A stretch of DNA of 64,000 nt from Trachythela sp. YZ-2020 (lineage: Eukaryota; Cnidaria; Anthozoa; Malacalcyonacea; Clavulariidae). Under the pieces are notes generated by a model. It did not search any database. It was not told where the DNA came from and was given only the letters and a program-made list of their open reading frames with translations. The translations under genes and the position numbers were made by a program. The stretch covers positions 558,001-622,000 of the forward strand of contig JADLSH010000369.1 of the NCBI GenBank assembly GCA_016169945.1. The letters are read 5' to 3'. Positions 9,219 through 19,941 of the stretch are shown one piece after another (position 1 is the stretch's first letter; each line of letters begins with the position of its first letter).

Positions 9219-9618
9219 ACTTCCTCAACTACCTTATATAAACAGATATAATATACTCTATGCGGAGTGTAATAATATTTTAATAAAATTGTACACAAGA
9301 CGTATATTTTCTCTATTTTCAATTGCGCATGCACACGTTAATATAACTGAATGTTTAGTTATAGTATGCTTTACGTATAACTTTTAATGTAAAGTAAAGT
9401 TATCCCAGAGGTGGAATATAGACCATAAAATAGGCTTTAACATGTCGTTAAAGCCCGTCTCTTACAAGTTCAGCATAAACGCGTTTGGGCAATGTCGTTA
9501 AAGTACAATGTGTTCACCCATGTACAACAGTTAATGACTTCTTAATGACTTTCGCTATTCAATTCCAATTAGTGATATTCAAATTACACGCGGTTAAGCT
9601 GTAACACTAACCCACCAA

Positions 9619-9972
9619 TCATGAAATTAAGCGTTGAAACCAAGACAGTTTAATTTCATAGCTCGCTAAATCAAATTGTTTTAAATCGTCTACACATATT
9701 CGAACGGCTTCTCGCACTGTTTCAGTGTCACAAAAATCGCTCACTTTGTAAACTAAAGCCAGGTAAGCCATAATTCTACCAGAATTTAAAGGCTTTGTCT
9801 CTTCATATGTTTGACATAAATTTTCAAACACATCTCTTACAATACTACATATCATGGAGTTATATGTATGTTCATGCTTTTCTAAAAGCAGTTTTATATA
9901 AAACCGTAAAGTATCCTGCGTTAATTCTACGTTATTTTCCTTAAAAACATCCAGAATTAACTGTTCTGCCAT
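9619..9972 (-). pseudogene. Bcl-2-like protein (right-arm copy, 3'-truncated)
   Basis: This is the inverted copy of 5405-5773. It has 117 codons, lacks one Asn codon after Arg-Asp, and ends early because the TGG of the second BH2-like Trp is TGA. Loss of that Trp would damage the BH2-like end, so the protein may be impaired although the BH1-like segment is intact. Confidence 0.7.
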
Positions 9973-10220
9973 CTTGGAACAAAATGGCGAACTGTCGGAA
10001 ACCTCTCGTTGTTTTAACGTCGTCGGAATGAATCTAATTATAAATGCTCATTAATATGCATAACTCGTTCTCGGAATTGTTCGGATTATCCTCGGATTAT
10101 ATTCAGATCATACTCATTAATATTCAGATCATTAACATAATTAACTCATGAATTATGCAGGGTTAATTCGTTAAATTTTACGCATAAAACGAGGCCCATT
10201 AAGCCCCGCTCTATACTACT

Positions 10221-10226
10221 AGCGGT
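10221..10226. repeat. 6-bp target-site duplication, right copy (AGCGGT)
   Basis: It matches 5151-5156 exactly. Confidence 0.85.
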
Positions 10227-10649
10227 CGACAAGGGGAAGGTAGGCTTAGAAACAGTGATATATAATCTATACTCTACATATACTCTACAACAAAACTAAG
10301 GATGTTCCATTTTACCGCCGTTTTAATATTGAAGGTTTCAGATACAGTAAATCTATAAGAATAAGTCTATTCTCATATGAAATTTCAATGCAAACCAACG
10401 TCTCTGTACCACTGGTTGCCACTGGTACTGTTGCCAACTTGTGCCAATGTACAAACCAGAGAAGACGTGTTACGAACAAGGGCGAAAATCCATCTGAAAA
10501 AGTGGGGGTTGGAGCCTGCTAATAGTTATGGAGGCATGTAACACGTTTTACTTTTTCAGGACATTTCCGCATCATGGTCGCATGGTGACAGGAGTGTAAC
10601 TTGGGTCTAAGCGTTACGAGTATGTGTTCATTTTGCCCGACAAAAGGGC
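10227..10649. other. Non-coding flank right of the Polinton-like element
   Basis: No gene seen. It should be the continuation of the 3' flank of the RING gene. Confidence 0.4.
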
Positions 10650-11356
10650 CAGGGCCGTCGCGAAGAGGTATAAGCAGGGGTGGATGTGAGTATCTCATTT
10701 GCCGACAAAAGGGCGTGGTCTCTGGGTGTGGTCATTCCTAGTTAACAACTCAATTCCACGTAAATTCTGGAATCCGGCATAACTTTAAGTTGACGAGGAT
10801 TTTGTTGGACAACGCCTTAATTCAATAGGAATAACAAGCCAGAAGGGAAAATATGACCTTGGCAAAAAGGCCTCGCATAACTAGGGGGGCTCCGGGAGCA
10901 TGCTCTTCCGAGACAAATTTGGAATTTGAAGCCCAGAAATGCCTTTTCCTGCATTCTGATCTGCGGATTTACTATCAAACATCCCCCTCCCCCTAAACAT
11001 GTCTATTTTGGAGAAAAAGGAACATGAAAAAGACGCGGAAATAACTTTTTTTATCAGTGCTTATAAAACCGAGTTTTAATTATCTAAAACACGACAGGTT
11101 CATGTTGTAACAGCAGCACAACAGTAGTTGAGATTTTAAATCATTTGTTTAATCAGATTTAAAATGCCGCATTTTAAACTTTCTCAAACTGACAATATGC
11201 ATCATTTGACCGACTTTTTGATGACATTTACAATTAAGGATTTCCCCCTTTAACGTGTCGTTCATTTATGGTGATATTTTAGCCGATAAATCCTTCAGTA
11301 TTTGCCGACAACAATTTTTCAGAGGGTGCGCCAGCCCCGCATTGGTAACGGCCCTG
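10650..11356. mobile_element. Degenerate hAT-like non-autonomous element
   Basis: The ends are CAGGGCCGT at 10650 and ACGGCCCTG ending at 11356. The flanking 8-mers AAAAGGGC and TAAAGAGC agree at six positions. Inside, a GGGGGCTCCGGGAGCATGC block followed by GAAATGCC resembles the subterminal block of the hAT elements at 19596, 46955 and 62421. No transposase. Confidence 0.55.
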
Positions 11357-11451
11357 TAAAGAGCGTATAGTAAAGGGGCCGGCCAAAACGAAAATTGCCT
11401 ATTGGGGCCCCATGATGTGAATGTGTAAGATTGGGCAATCTATTCTATCCG

Positions 11452-12490
11452 TTGTGTAGTACCCCAAGCATCTAACTTGGGGCCACTACTGTTTCTATTA
11501 TACATAAACGATTTACTAAATTGTGTATCGCATACATCTGTGAATATGTTACTAATATAACAAGTGAAGGTTTGAATGTAGAAGACGTACAAATGTGCGT
11601 TTAAACAATGATTTGGAACATATCCATCAGTGGCTGCTTGCTAATAAATTGACTTTAAATAGAGGCAAAACAGAATACATGATAATTTGTTCGCGACAGA
11701 GATTATCAGAATTATATATCAATAGAATTAGATGAGACCAATTAAGGCGCGTTAAGCATTCGAAAACGTTACGCATAATTATTGATGATCAACTTTTGTG
11801 GAAAAAACAAAATAGAAACCATGTATCCAAGGTCTCTAAAGGTAAGTGTGATGCGGCGAATAAAGAGTTGTGTCCCAAAAAGAACATTGATAAATGTTTA
11901 TAATGCAATAATACTGCCATATTTTGATTATTGCAGTCTTGTTTGGAGTAACTGCAATGAATATCTGCTTGACAAACTGCAAAAATTGCAAAACAGGGCT
12001 GCAAGGGTCATCACTGGCATACCATATGAAATAGCGACAAAAAAATACCTAAGGAGTTAAATTGGCAACCTCTAACTGATCGCTGGGAGAAAAATAAGTT
12101 AGTGCAGTTCATGCATTAAGTGAAAAATAAGGAGTTACCAGAAAGTATGAACAACCTGTTTGAAATCGCTAACAATCAAAACTATAATCTACGCAGTAAT
12201 GATAATGATTTTGTTTTACAAAAGCCAAAAATAAATGATATGAAAAAAAATATATAAGACGCGAACACACTCGTATAAATAAGTCGCGTCTTATTGTGGA
12301 ACAGCCTGAACCCCTGTTCTTATTTAGGTCGCGACTTACTGGAATTTGTGTGTTCGCGTCTTATTATAAGACGCGTCTTATGTAAGTCGCGACTTATTTC
12401 TCCCGTATAAATGGCCCTATTAGGGCAATAGCGTGGAATAACTTGCTAAAAGATTCAAAAGCACAAATATGTCAATTGGGAAATCTAATT
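11452..12490 (+). pseudogene. LINE reverse transcriptase remnant, multiple frameshifts
   Basis: It starts within the motif before NLGPLLFLLYINDL (11456-11525), continues with HQWLLANKLTLNRGKTEY near 11624-11676, and the block LQKLQNRAARVITG within the open frame 11782-12060. After the MITE it ends with AIAWNNLLKDSKA near 12430-12465. At least four frame changes and internal stops are visible. The usual FADD box is corrupted. Confidence 0.8.
12254..12364. mobile_element. Short MITE rich in CGCG palindromes
   Basis: ATAAGACGCGAACACAC at 12254-12270 is inverted exactly at 12348-12364. Related segments (AAGTCGCGACTTA, GACGCGTC) continue to about 12412, so the full element may be longer. It interrupts the LINE C-terminal coding block. 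Confidence 0.75.
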
Positions 12491-12628
12491 AGGCCCGTTT
12501 CAGACCTCGTCAACAACATTATATTTTGTATGCCGTTTGAATCAGTGCCGCTCTTGTGTCGCTCCAGCATCGCACTTAATACAATTAAGTTCGGCGCATG
12601 AGTGGAGCGGCGTCTGAAACGGGCCTAA
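12489..12628. mobile_element. MITE with 17-bp TIRs (TTAGGCCCGTTTCAGAC)
   Basis: The terminal 17 bp are perfectly inverted over a 140-bp element. No coding. Right after it a 17-bp segment (AAGGCTGCCTGCACTC) is duplicated in tandem. Confidence 0.85.
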
Positions 12629-12959
12629 GGCTGCCTGCACTCTAAGGCTGCCTGCACTCGACCGCAAATAATGTGAATAATGATCGAATTTCTTGTTTGA
12701 TTATATTATATACTGTACTGTTAACTTTCTGTAAATATCTTTATATCTGCTAATATTCCCTGTATAGTTGTTTAGTCATTATAGTTGTTTAGTCTAATTA
12801 GTTATTATGTTGTAAATAGTAAATTTAATTTTTTGTAAATATTGGAAATCAGCTACCTCCTAAAGTCCTAGTATGCTGAAGGATTACCGTTTTTAAATAA
12901 GAGTTCATAAGTAAGTAAATAAATTAAGCATGTACCTTGGGACAACATAAAAGACAAAA

Positions 12960-13720
12960 AAGACAACACATACAAAGATACAATTGTAAATGTGATGTTA
13001 GCAAGACGTAAAATATATTCATACAAAGCTTTTGAATGTGATGTTTGTAAAAAGGGATTTTTCAGAAAGCGCATAAAATATTACATACTGGAGAAACATC
13101 TTTTGAATTTGATGTTTGTATCACTGACCTGGTTTATATGCAAAGATTTTTATTATCAAGTGATTTAGCAAGTCATAAGAGAACACGTATAGACCCATTG
13201 CACTGACGTCACAAATCCTCAAAGTGTCCTCCAGATGCCCCCTAAATAAAAAAATAATACTAAAAAGTATTATTGTATTAAATAAATAAATAAAAATACT
13301 AAAAAGTATTAAAGTTTTACAAAATTTATATTTAATATGCATAGATAATTGCTAATTTGTCCTCCAGTTGCATACGTTACTGGGGATGTGACGTCATGTG
13401 CAATGGGTCTATTGGAGACAAACCTAATCAATGCAGTGATGATTCTGTTAAGTTATACTAAAAATGCTGAAAACTGTTATGAATGTGATGATTCTGAAGA
13501 ACAATTATTGTGTAAAGAAATCCATTCATTACTAGATGTATAAAAAGATATATGAGGGAATCCGCTGCAGGCAATAAATTTGAGTATGGTGAATCAGAAT
13601 GCCACAAAAAGTTCCAATGTGAACTTTGTAAAAAAGTAATAGAATCAACTGGTGTTGGATATATTTGTTCTCTTTGCAATATTGCATTGATAACTCATAA
13701 AATGAACGTTTCTTCTGCTT
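12960..13720 (+). pseudogene. C2H2 zinc-finger gene remnant, split by a MITE
   Basis: Degenerate tandem fingers are visible: FECDVCKKGFF near 13032-13065, a linker-like His-Thr-Gly-Glu near 13090, SSDLASHKRTR near 13158-13190, then after the MITE Gly-Asp-Lys-Pro-like codons, CYECDD near 13475 and FQCELCKK near 13615-13640. Frameshifts and stops separate them. It is probably an old poly-zinc-finger transcription factor or a transposon-linked finger array. Confidence 0.65.
13192..13409. mobile_element. MITE with GACCCATTGCAC ends, TA-flanked
   Basis: GACCCATTGCAC at 13192 and GTGCAATGGGTC ending at 13409 are inverted, with TA on both sides. An ACTGACGTCAC / GTGACGTCATG stem lies just inside. 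It interrupts the linker between two zinc fingers. Confidence 0.8.
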
Positions 13721-14290
13721 TTTAATGCGTTGATGTTTTATGATCTACTTTCTTTCTGTTTCTTCCTTTTTCTGGTTGGACTGGGGCCGGTTGTTCAAAA
13801 GCCGGTTAACGCTAACCCCGGGTTAAATTTTAACCTGCTGTTCTGGTTTGTACACTTCTACATGTTTGTTTATTTCAAAACTATATAAACAAAAACTTCT
13901 CTCGCCCAGTACAAGGTTGATAGAAAAAAGTATTCATATTAATATAACCGATGACGGGAAACTTGTATGAAAGTTACCACTAACCCAGGGTTAAGTTAAC
14001 CGGCTTTTGAACAACCGGCCCCTGATGTTTAAATATGAACATTTCTTTTATTTTCTGGCGCGTTGATGTCGAACTTTCCTCCTTAAAGATGAACTTTCCT
14101 CCTGTTTTCTGGTGTGTCAGTGATGTTTAACGATGAACTTTTCTGCATTTTCTCCTGTTTTCTGGTGAGTTGATGTCTAAAGATGAACCGCTTTCCTCAT
14201 ATTTTCTGGTGCGTAGATGTTTAAAGATGAACTCTCCTATAATATTTCTGGTGCGTCGATGTTTAAAGATGGACTGATTTATCCCATTCT
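13690..14290. repeat. Degenerate minisatellite, about 45-50 bp units
   Basis: Units of the type TTTCTGGTGCGTTGATGTTT followed by AAAGATGAACTTTCC recur about eight times, with the 13784-14021 MITE inserted among them. The units are diverged, so the array is old. Confidence 0.7.
13784..14021. mobile_element. Harbinger-type MITE, GGGCCGGTTGTTC ends, CTG duplication
   Basis: GGGCCGGTTGTTCAAAAGCC at the left is inverted at the right, both flanked by CTG (13781-13783 and 14022-14024). An internal TAACCC.GGGTTAA pair extends the stem. A 3-bp TSD with such ends suggests PIF/Harbinger mobilisation. Confidence 0.85.
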
Positions 14291-14423
14291 GTCGACAATA
14301 TTGCCACCAATGGTAGTTTAAAATGGCTGATGGGTAGCTTGAAAAAGGCCAACGCAGACTAGAGCTGTGTCGTTATAGTTAAATTGTTTTCATGGCCTAT
14401 ATGTTAGCAGGCGCAGTACAGCT

Positions 14424-14613
14424 TAGGCCGTTTTTTCAAGGTGCCCGTGTCAGCGCGGAATTACGAGCGAGCCAGTTTTAACACTGATTCGTTATAATTT
14501 TTTAGCGTGACATTCTACTTTGCATGGTGCTCGCGCAGACGCGTCGCGATTGATCACGCTATTGATCTCCTCCATCTCGCACAAACGAAACGAACGTAAT
14601 GGAAAACGGCCTA
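14424..14613. mobile_element. MITE with TAGGCCGTTTT ends, GCT duplication
   Basis: TAGGCCGTTTTTTC at 14424 is inverted as GGAAAACGGCCTA ending at 14613, and GCT flanks both ends. A 3-bp TSD again suggests a Harbinger-like family. Confidence 0.7.
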
Positions 14614-15261
14614 GCTCTACGTTCCCTGTTCCCATTATTTGCCATCGTAAAAGAAATTATCAAACATGTGCACTGGGTCTATATTTCTTACATAATCTTA
14701 TGGGCCACGAATGCTAAGCAAATAGTTTGTGTGCACTTGCGTTAATGGTATGAGTTGCGTTCTCCAGAAACACGGAGAAACTAGTTTGAATCCTGCTTGA
14801 GACAATTAACGATGCTTGAGACAATAATTTTAGAATCAGTACTGCAATATTTAAATCCTTGAGGTTGATTTCATGAAATACAATAAGACACGAGATCGGA
14901 CGAATTCCGGACCGTACTCAAATTCGTCCGGTTCCACTACTTGTTCACACGGGAATTCGTAAGATTAGCTGTGCTCGAATTTGTCCGGTTCCCATGAAAA
15001 CCAGCCCTACTGGTAGGGCTAGCCCTTCATGTAGGGCTCATGTAAACAGGGCCGGCCCAAGAGTAACACACTGCAACTTCGGTGCTTTATTGAAACAAGC
15101 GTTGCCTGAGCAGGTGCGAAAATATTTACTGCTCATAGATCGGATAAAATCAGCTCTAGTTCGAGTTAACCCGAATATATATATATATATATATAATGAA
15201 CAATTATACCATGAGCTCGAGTCGTATATGAGCTGATACGAAAGTTAGACGGGATCCCATC
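14614..15261. other. Non-coding repeat-like stretch
   Basis: No gene. It has repeated AATTCGTCCGGTTCC segments (near 14922 and 14975), a TAGGGCT repeat near 15010-15045 and an (AT)n run at 15172-15196. Confidence 0.5.
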
Positions 15262-15352
15262 TAGACGGGAAACTCGTCTTAAATCCGTCCCTAAATTCAT
15301 ATTCAGACGGGTTTTCACAGACGAGTTTCCCGTCTAAGACGAGTTTCCCGTC
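15262..15352. repeat. Inverted repeat with duplicated right arm
   Basis: AGACGGGAAACTCGTCTTA at about 15263 is inverted twice in a row at 15320-15352. It probably represents a MITE whose right end was duplicated. Confidence 0.65.
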
Positions 15353-15552
15353 CCTAATATGAATTCGGCTAATCAGTTTTATAGTACAGTATTGCTTGAT
15401 ATAAAAAGTTTGAGATATTTTCTATATTTTTTTTGTGTATAGCAAAGTAAGTGCTTACTGACTGCAAATTTACTTTATATCTCGAAAAATTTATATTCTC
15501 ATGATGTTTTTTCGCTGCTCTTTCGCTATTAATTCTGTAGAATACTTTTAGT

Positions 15553-15612
15553 TCACTGGTCGAGTCTTCAATATTGGGCGAGACCGAAGGTCGAGCCCAA
15601 TATTGCAAGTCA
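15553..15612. repeat. Hairpin (CAATATTGGGC stem)
   Basis: CAATATTGGGC and GCCCAATATTG face each other around a short GAGACCGAAGGTC loop, with TCGAGTCTT / AAGTCAAGACT outside. No duplicated flank was seen. Confidence 0.6.
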
Positions 15613-16368
15613 AGACTTAATATTTTGCCATTCACCGATATTCTTCATTTTAAGTGTTGTGCCTATAAATCAAGTTAGTCCTGGCCAATATATTTACTCA
15701 CGAGTCGAGTTTTTATTTCCAGTCTGAACTTGTGTTATTTACTTCACAGTTGGGCTGTATTATTTTTACCTGTACGGCTGCACCCATCTTCCTTGGGCAG
15801 ATTTTTTTTGCACTAATGCCTGGGCAGATTTTTTCTCCTTATTTTAGGCTAAAATAGCCTATTTTAGTGTAAGTGGGAGGTCTGTCGGAAATTTAAAGGT
15901 TTTGTCGGAAATTTGGAAGGTTTGCCCCCCACCGGAAAAATTCCGCATTGAATTTCCGCCATTGATTGGAATATATACATACATACATACAAGTCCGTTT
16001 GCACGAAATATATAAACAAAACGACACGTCTGATGCACGCCTTATCTGTATACTGTCAAATATACTAGAAAAGTTTATCACATGCCAAACTTACATTAAA
16101 ATACAACATTTAATAGCGGCTAAATATTGTTAGTTTAAGAATGTCTCAACCTAATTTAAGTTCTTCCGCTAGAGGCAACTGCATGGTGGTGCAGTATTCG
16201 AGTAAACAAAAACTCGTATGAATTATTATTTTACCAGTTTTTTACACATTTCTACCCTGAACTAGTGCCTGTCCTGTCCTTGTCCAGCTGCCCTGTCCTG
16301 TCCACAATGACGTCACATTAAGATGACGATAGCTCACCGGTAACTTACGAGTAACACCGAAGATAAAG
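15613..16368. other. Non-coding stretch
   Basis: No gene. It contains duplicated TGGGCAGATTTTTT (near 15795 and 15823) and TTTGTCGGAAATTT segments, and a TACATACATAC run near 15972. Confidence 0.4.
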
Positions 16369-16376
16369 CGCCATTT

Positions 16377-17096
16377 CAGTGTGGCCAGATTTGGTAATTT
16401 TAATTACTTTTGGTAATTTTTAGGACTTTTTTAGTAATTAAATATTTTTAGTGATTTTTGATAATTTTTTGGGAAATTTAGTAATCTGTTGGTAAATTAA
16501 TTAGATAAAATTACCAATTGTTTCATTATGAACACTGTCACGTTTTGAGAGAAAATCAGATCGTGTCCTCGTCAATGCTATTTAGGTACAGGCGGGAGGC
16601 AGTTCGGGCAGCTAAGGCAGCTCAGTCCGCTGATGCCTGTCGCAACTCCTGAGGCCTGCGCCTGCCCGAAGATAAAGTGTTATTACAATTTGGCATTTTG
16701 GCGCCAAAACACTAAAAATAAAAAACAGGAATTGGCAAACAGAAATTCTCAAAGCAGGGGCCGGCGGAGCGGTCTGGGTACCATATTGGGGGGGTCAAAG
16801 GTCTCTCGAAAAATTATGGACATCTGAAGGCGACAGTCCTTTCGCCCCAGCTCCGCAGCCTCCGCCGCCCCTGGCCCAAAGCCTGAATTCTTGCTAATCT
16901 TGGGTTAATAAATTATAGGAGCAATATGAATAATGATATCTATACTCATTATACTCGCTAAGCATTATGGTAGTTTAATGCAAAACTGATTTATGAGCTA
17001 TTTTGGAAAGTGTGCAACTTTTAGTAATTTTTTTCTGGATTTAGTATTTTTCGGAGGCATTTTAGTAATTGGTCCTGAAAAAATCTGGTCACACTG
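16377..17096. mobile_element. hAT non-autonomous element, CAGTGTGRCCAGAT ends
   Basis: The ends CAGTGTGGCCAGATTT and AAATCTGGTCACACTG are inverted, and CGCCATTT is duplicated exactly (16369-16376 and 17097-17104). An 8-bp TSD with CAGTG ends is diagnostic of hAT. Subterminal TTTAGTAATTTTT / TTGGTAATTTT repeats fill both ends. No transposase. It shares its ends with the large element 45990-52961. Confidence 0.9.
16755..16873. mobile_element. Nested hAT-like MITE (CAGGGGC-GGCGGAG ends)
   Basis: CAGGGGCCGGCGGAG at 16755 faces CTCCGCCGCCCCTG, with a one-base difference, ending at 16873. The flanks TCTCAAAG and GCCCAAAG agree at six of eight positions. It is inserted in the 16377-17096 element. 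Confidence 0.55.
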
Positions 17097-17104
17097 CGCC
17101 ATTT

Positions 17105-17437
17105 TGTCTGACGACTCGCCTGTTTTGTCCATAGTTTTGTCATATTATACTATACTCATATTCCCGGTCATATAATTTTTATGCATTCTGCTGGAAGTTT
17201 ATAAAGAGAAAGTATAGTAACATGTCCTGGTTATTAGAAACAACTTTTCGTTTCATTCTGCTGTTTACTACGGTAAAAGTAAACGAATATAGATGTCATT
17301 CTGATGATCGAACTTCGCTAATAGTTTACTCTGTCATCGAACGGTCACTTAATAGTTTATAGGGAGTGTTAACACTTTGTTGCCATATACAGAGAAACTT
17401 GCGTTTTATTCATTTTAAAAAGACTATCCTGGTGTAA
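17105..17437. other. Non-coding stretch
   Basis: No gene. A segment near 17290-17325 (GATGATCGAACTTCGCT) recurs in diverged form near 18035. Confidence 0.4.
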
Positions 17438-17445
17438 CTATAAAG

Positions 17446-17930
17446 AGGGTGGTAAAGGGGGGGGGGTATGGATCACGTTTCACGTGAGGTAAAACAGCCA
17501 TTTCACGTTTCACGTCTAACAAATTAGCCATTTCACGAAAACTAAAAACCACGTTTTCAAATGTGTAAATTTTATTTTATAAAGTGAGTATTTAATGTCG
17601 TTCTTAACCTTTTGTCCAATGTTTACGTTTTCGAAACCAATTTCAACATTTTTTTTATAAAAATAACTCGTATATCTAATACATACAAAATCAAGAAATA
17701 CACGCAGTAAAATTGTTACATCCATAACATTGCTCTTCTTGACGTTCTCACTGCTCGTTCAGTCTTTGTTCTACAGGCCACAAATATATTCTTGTTTCGC
17801 GGACAAAAATTATCGACAATCACGGCTAGGGATATAAATCACGTTTCACGACACAAAAATCCGTCATTTCACATTTCACGGGAACAAATATTAGCAATTC
17901 ACGGCTCACGAAAATACCCTTTACCACCCT
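17446..17930. mobile_element. TIR element AGGGTGGTAAAGGG with 8-bp duplication and TTTCACG repeats
   Basis: AGGGTGGTAAAGGG and CCCTTTACCACCCT are inverted ends. CTATAAAG is duplicated at 17438-17445 and 17931-17938. Both subterminal regions carry many CATTTCACG / ATCACGTTTCACG units, possible transposase-binding repeats. No coding sequence is recognised. The 8-bp TSD favours hAT, although the ends lack CAG. Confidence 0.75.
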
Positions 17931-17938
17931 CTATAAAG

Positions 17939-19587
17939 TCTAAAGATTATTTGAATTTGATTATTTGAGTCAGTAATAGGGTAAAGACAAAGTATAATTG
18001 TATAAACAAATATATCTATTGATAGGAAGTCATTTTTATGATCGGACTTCGCTGTCACTGAGTCAGCCTACTGACTACTGTGAAGTTTCACTTTAGCTTT
18101 TTATCAAACAGTAGTTTATCAACGTCACAAATTATGTTATACAAAATAATGGAAACTCCGAATAGTTTAATTTCAATATCGACGTTTGGTCATCAGCAGG
18201 ATACTTATGAATGCTAAGATAAAATTACAAATGTTATATCTGTCAATACAACATTCATTAATTTATATATAAGTTCTTTGGACGCTTTCCATGGTTTAAA
18301 AATAGGTACGCAAAACGTACATGTATCAGCGCCAAGTGTTGATCTATGTTTATTGTAGCAGGTGTTTAGTCGCTGTTATATCGCTGATGTTGTGCTTGTT
18401 GAAGTTATTTATATTGGAGTGGTTGTGGCATAGTTGGTAGCTTCAATGAATAAAAAGGAGGCCGTCCCCCACCTTTTGAACAAATAGTTTGTAAGACAAA
18501 GCTTAGTTTATAAAAGGATATTTGTGGTAAATTGAGTAAAAACTACTCAGATAACTAATTTAAGAACTTGATCTGTGAACAGAGAAAAATGCCAAAAATT
18601 TCGATGTATTTACTTCTGAAACGTTTTCAGATGATATGCTGCCTGGCGATCTTAGATAACATAATTTGCGAGGATTTGACTATGTTTTCAAAAATATCAT
18701 GCAGCCATATGAAATTTAACAACACCCACTAAATTTAATTGTATTTATGTTCATTACAATGAAATTTAACCACTGTGGAATACAAAATATTCGCTGCAGT
18801 AGCAAGACAAATTATATGCAGTCAGAATCTTTAGACGATAAAATAGCCATACGAATTGGAATGGTGTTACAAACACCATTTTTTCAAACTATATTTCACG
18901 CCACACCCACGGTTTAATAATCATCGTGAAGTAAGAAAATATAATTACTAAATCCTTTGTAAGTTTTCAAATAATGTTCGCATTCGCTTCAATGAATATA
19001 CCATGACTCGTCGTGGTACGGACGATCTTAAATTTATATAATTTATCTAAGATTGAGCTAGAATTGAGCAAGTTTTAAAAATTCTATATCTGGATTTGTG
19101 ATAACAATTTGCATGCACTAACCTGCGGTCGGAAGGCGACACGAAGTCAAATTTTACTTGTTAATTGAACATATTCGCTACAGCAACCCAAGTTACATAT
19201 AGTCAGAATCCTTAGACGATATTAAAGAAAGCTGAAAGCCAAATAAAATTTGAATATTTTCGGTAGAACAAATATTTCAAGTGTACACAATTTATCCTGC
19301 TTGAAAACCGGAATATATTATTTTATATTTCACGTATATTTCTTTGAAATTTGGCCAAATTTCATCAATGTTTTTGATATTCTTCGAAAGACGCCATCTT
19401 TGTTTTAAAGCTGTTCTAGCCTGCGATCAGGTCAAAACAAAGTAATTACGTAATTTCACAAGAAACTGTGGTTAACTTACAGACGCGATAGCAATATATC
19501 AGCGCTAGCGCTGATACAATAAGTGTAGATTTATCTATGAATATGGAAAGCTTATTTCAAAAGGTAGATTGAGTAGGGAATGTGAGT
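17939..19587. other. Non-coding, anciently repetitive stretch
   Basis: No gene. About 50 bp near 18790-18840 (GTCAGAATCTTTAGACGAT) recur at 19170-19220 in direct orientation. A TTATTTGAATTTGATTATT segment near 17946 recurs at 20031. Confidence 0.45.
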
Positions 19588-19595
19588 GTATAAAA

Positions 19596-19933
19596 CAGTG
19601 GCGTAACGTTATATCAGGGGCCCCCGGGTTCAAAAATTTCGAAGGCTCCCCAAGTACGAGTACCGAAGGCACAAGCTCGCGCCGAAGGGTATATATATTG
19701 AGTCTCTGAAATGCCATTTCCTGGATTTTGGGGGAAGATTTCACAGAATTCTGACGGTCAGAAAACGACATTTTAATATATGAAGAAAGAATATATATTT
19801 TGTTGTTGCGTTCATGCATTTTTCGTTTCTCAGAGTCTTCCCTGTCAATTTGTTTTTGCTCTACAGTCTGAGCTTGGCTGCCTGGGGGCCCCCTTTTGCG
19901 CCCTGGTCTGAACCCATAGTAGTTACGCCACTG
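19596..19933. mobile_element. hAT non-autonomous element, CAGTGGCGTAAC ends
   Basis: CAGTGGCGTAAC at 19596 is inverted as GTTACGCCACTG ending at 19933, with GTATAAAA duplicated exactly (19588-19595 and 19934-19941). The interior has the family block CTCTGAAATGCCATTTCCTG also seen at 62530. The minus-strand frame across it is not a gene. Confidence 0.92.
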
Positions 19934-19941
19934 GTATAAAA

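Larger units (their letters stand above)
5157..10220. mobile_element. Polinton/Maverick-like element made almost entirely of terminal inverted repeats
   Basis: The element starts AGTAGTATAGAGCGGGG and ends with the exact complement, finishing CTATACTACT, so its termini are AG...CT. It has a perfect 6-bp TSD. The arms are about 2.09 kb each and differ by scattered substitutions and a few small indels. The spacer is 880 bp. Polintons and adintoviruses have AG/CT ends, long TIRs and 6-bp TSDs. No DNA polymerase B, integrase, packaging ATPase or capsid gene is present, so this copy cannot act alone. Each arm holds two genes (Bcl-2-like and C2HC zinc finger) pointing at each other, plus a small unknown frame. 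The assignment to Polintons rests on the ends, not on core genes. Confidence 0.75.
8130..10220. repeat. Right inverted arm of the Polinton-like element
   Basis: This is the reverse complement of 5157-7249. Relative to the left arm it has a 22-bp insertion near 10148-10170 and loses an AATGAGTTTATAATTAATTC-type stretch near 10095. Confidence 0.95.
11452..12925 (+). mobile_element. LINE 3' half (CR1/L2-like), 5'-truncated, with two MITEs inside
   Basis: It runs from the GVPQ-type RT motif to a 3' UTR with the tail TAAGTAAGTAAATAAAT near 12910. It is interrupted at 12254 and 12489. Confidence 0.75.
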
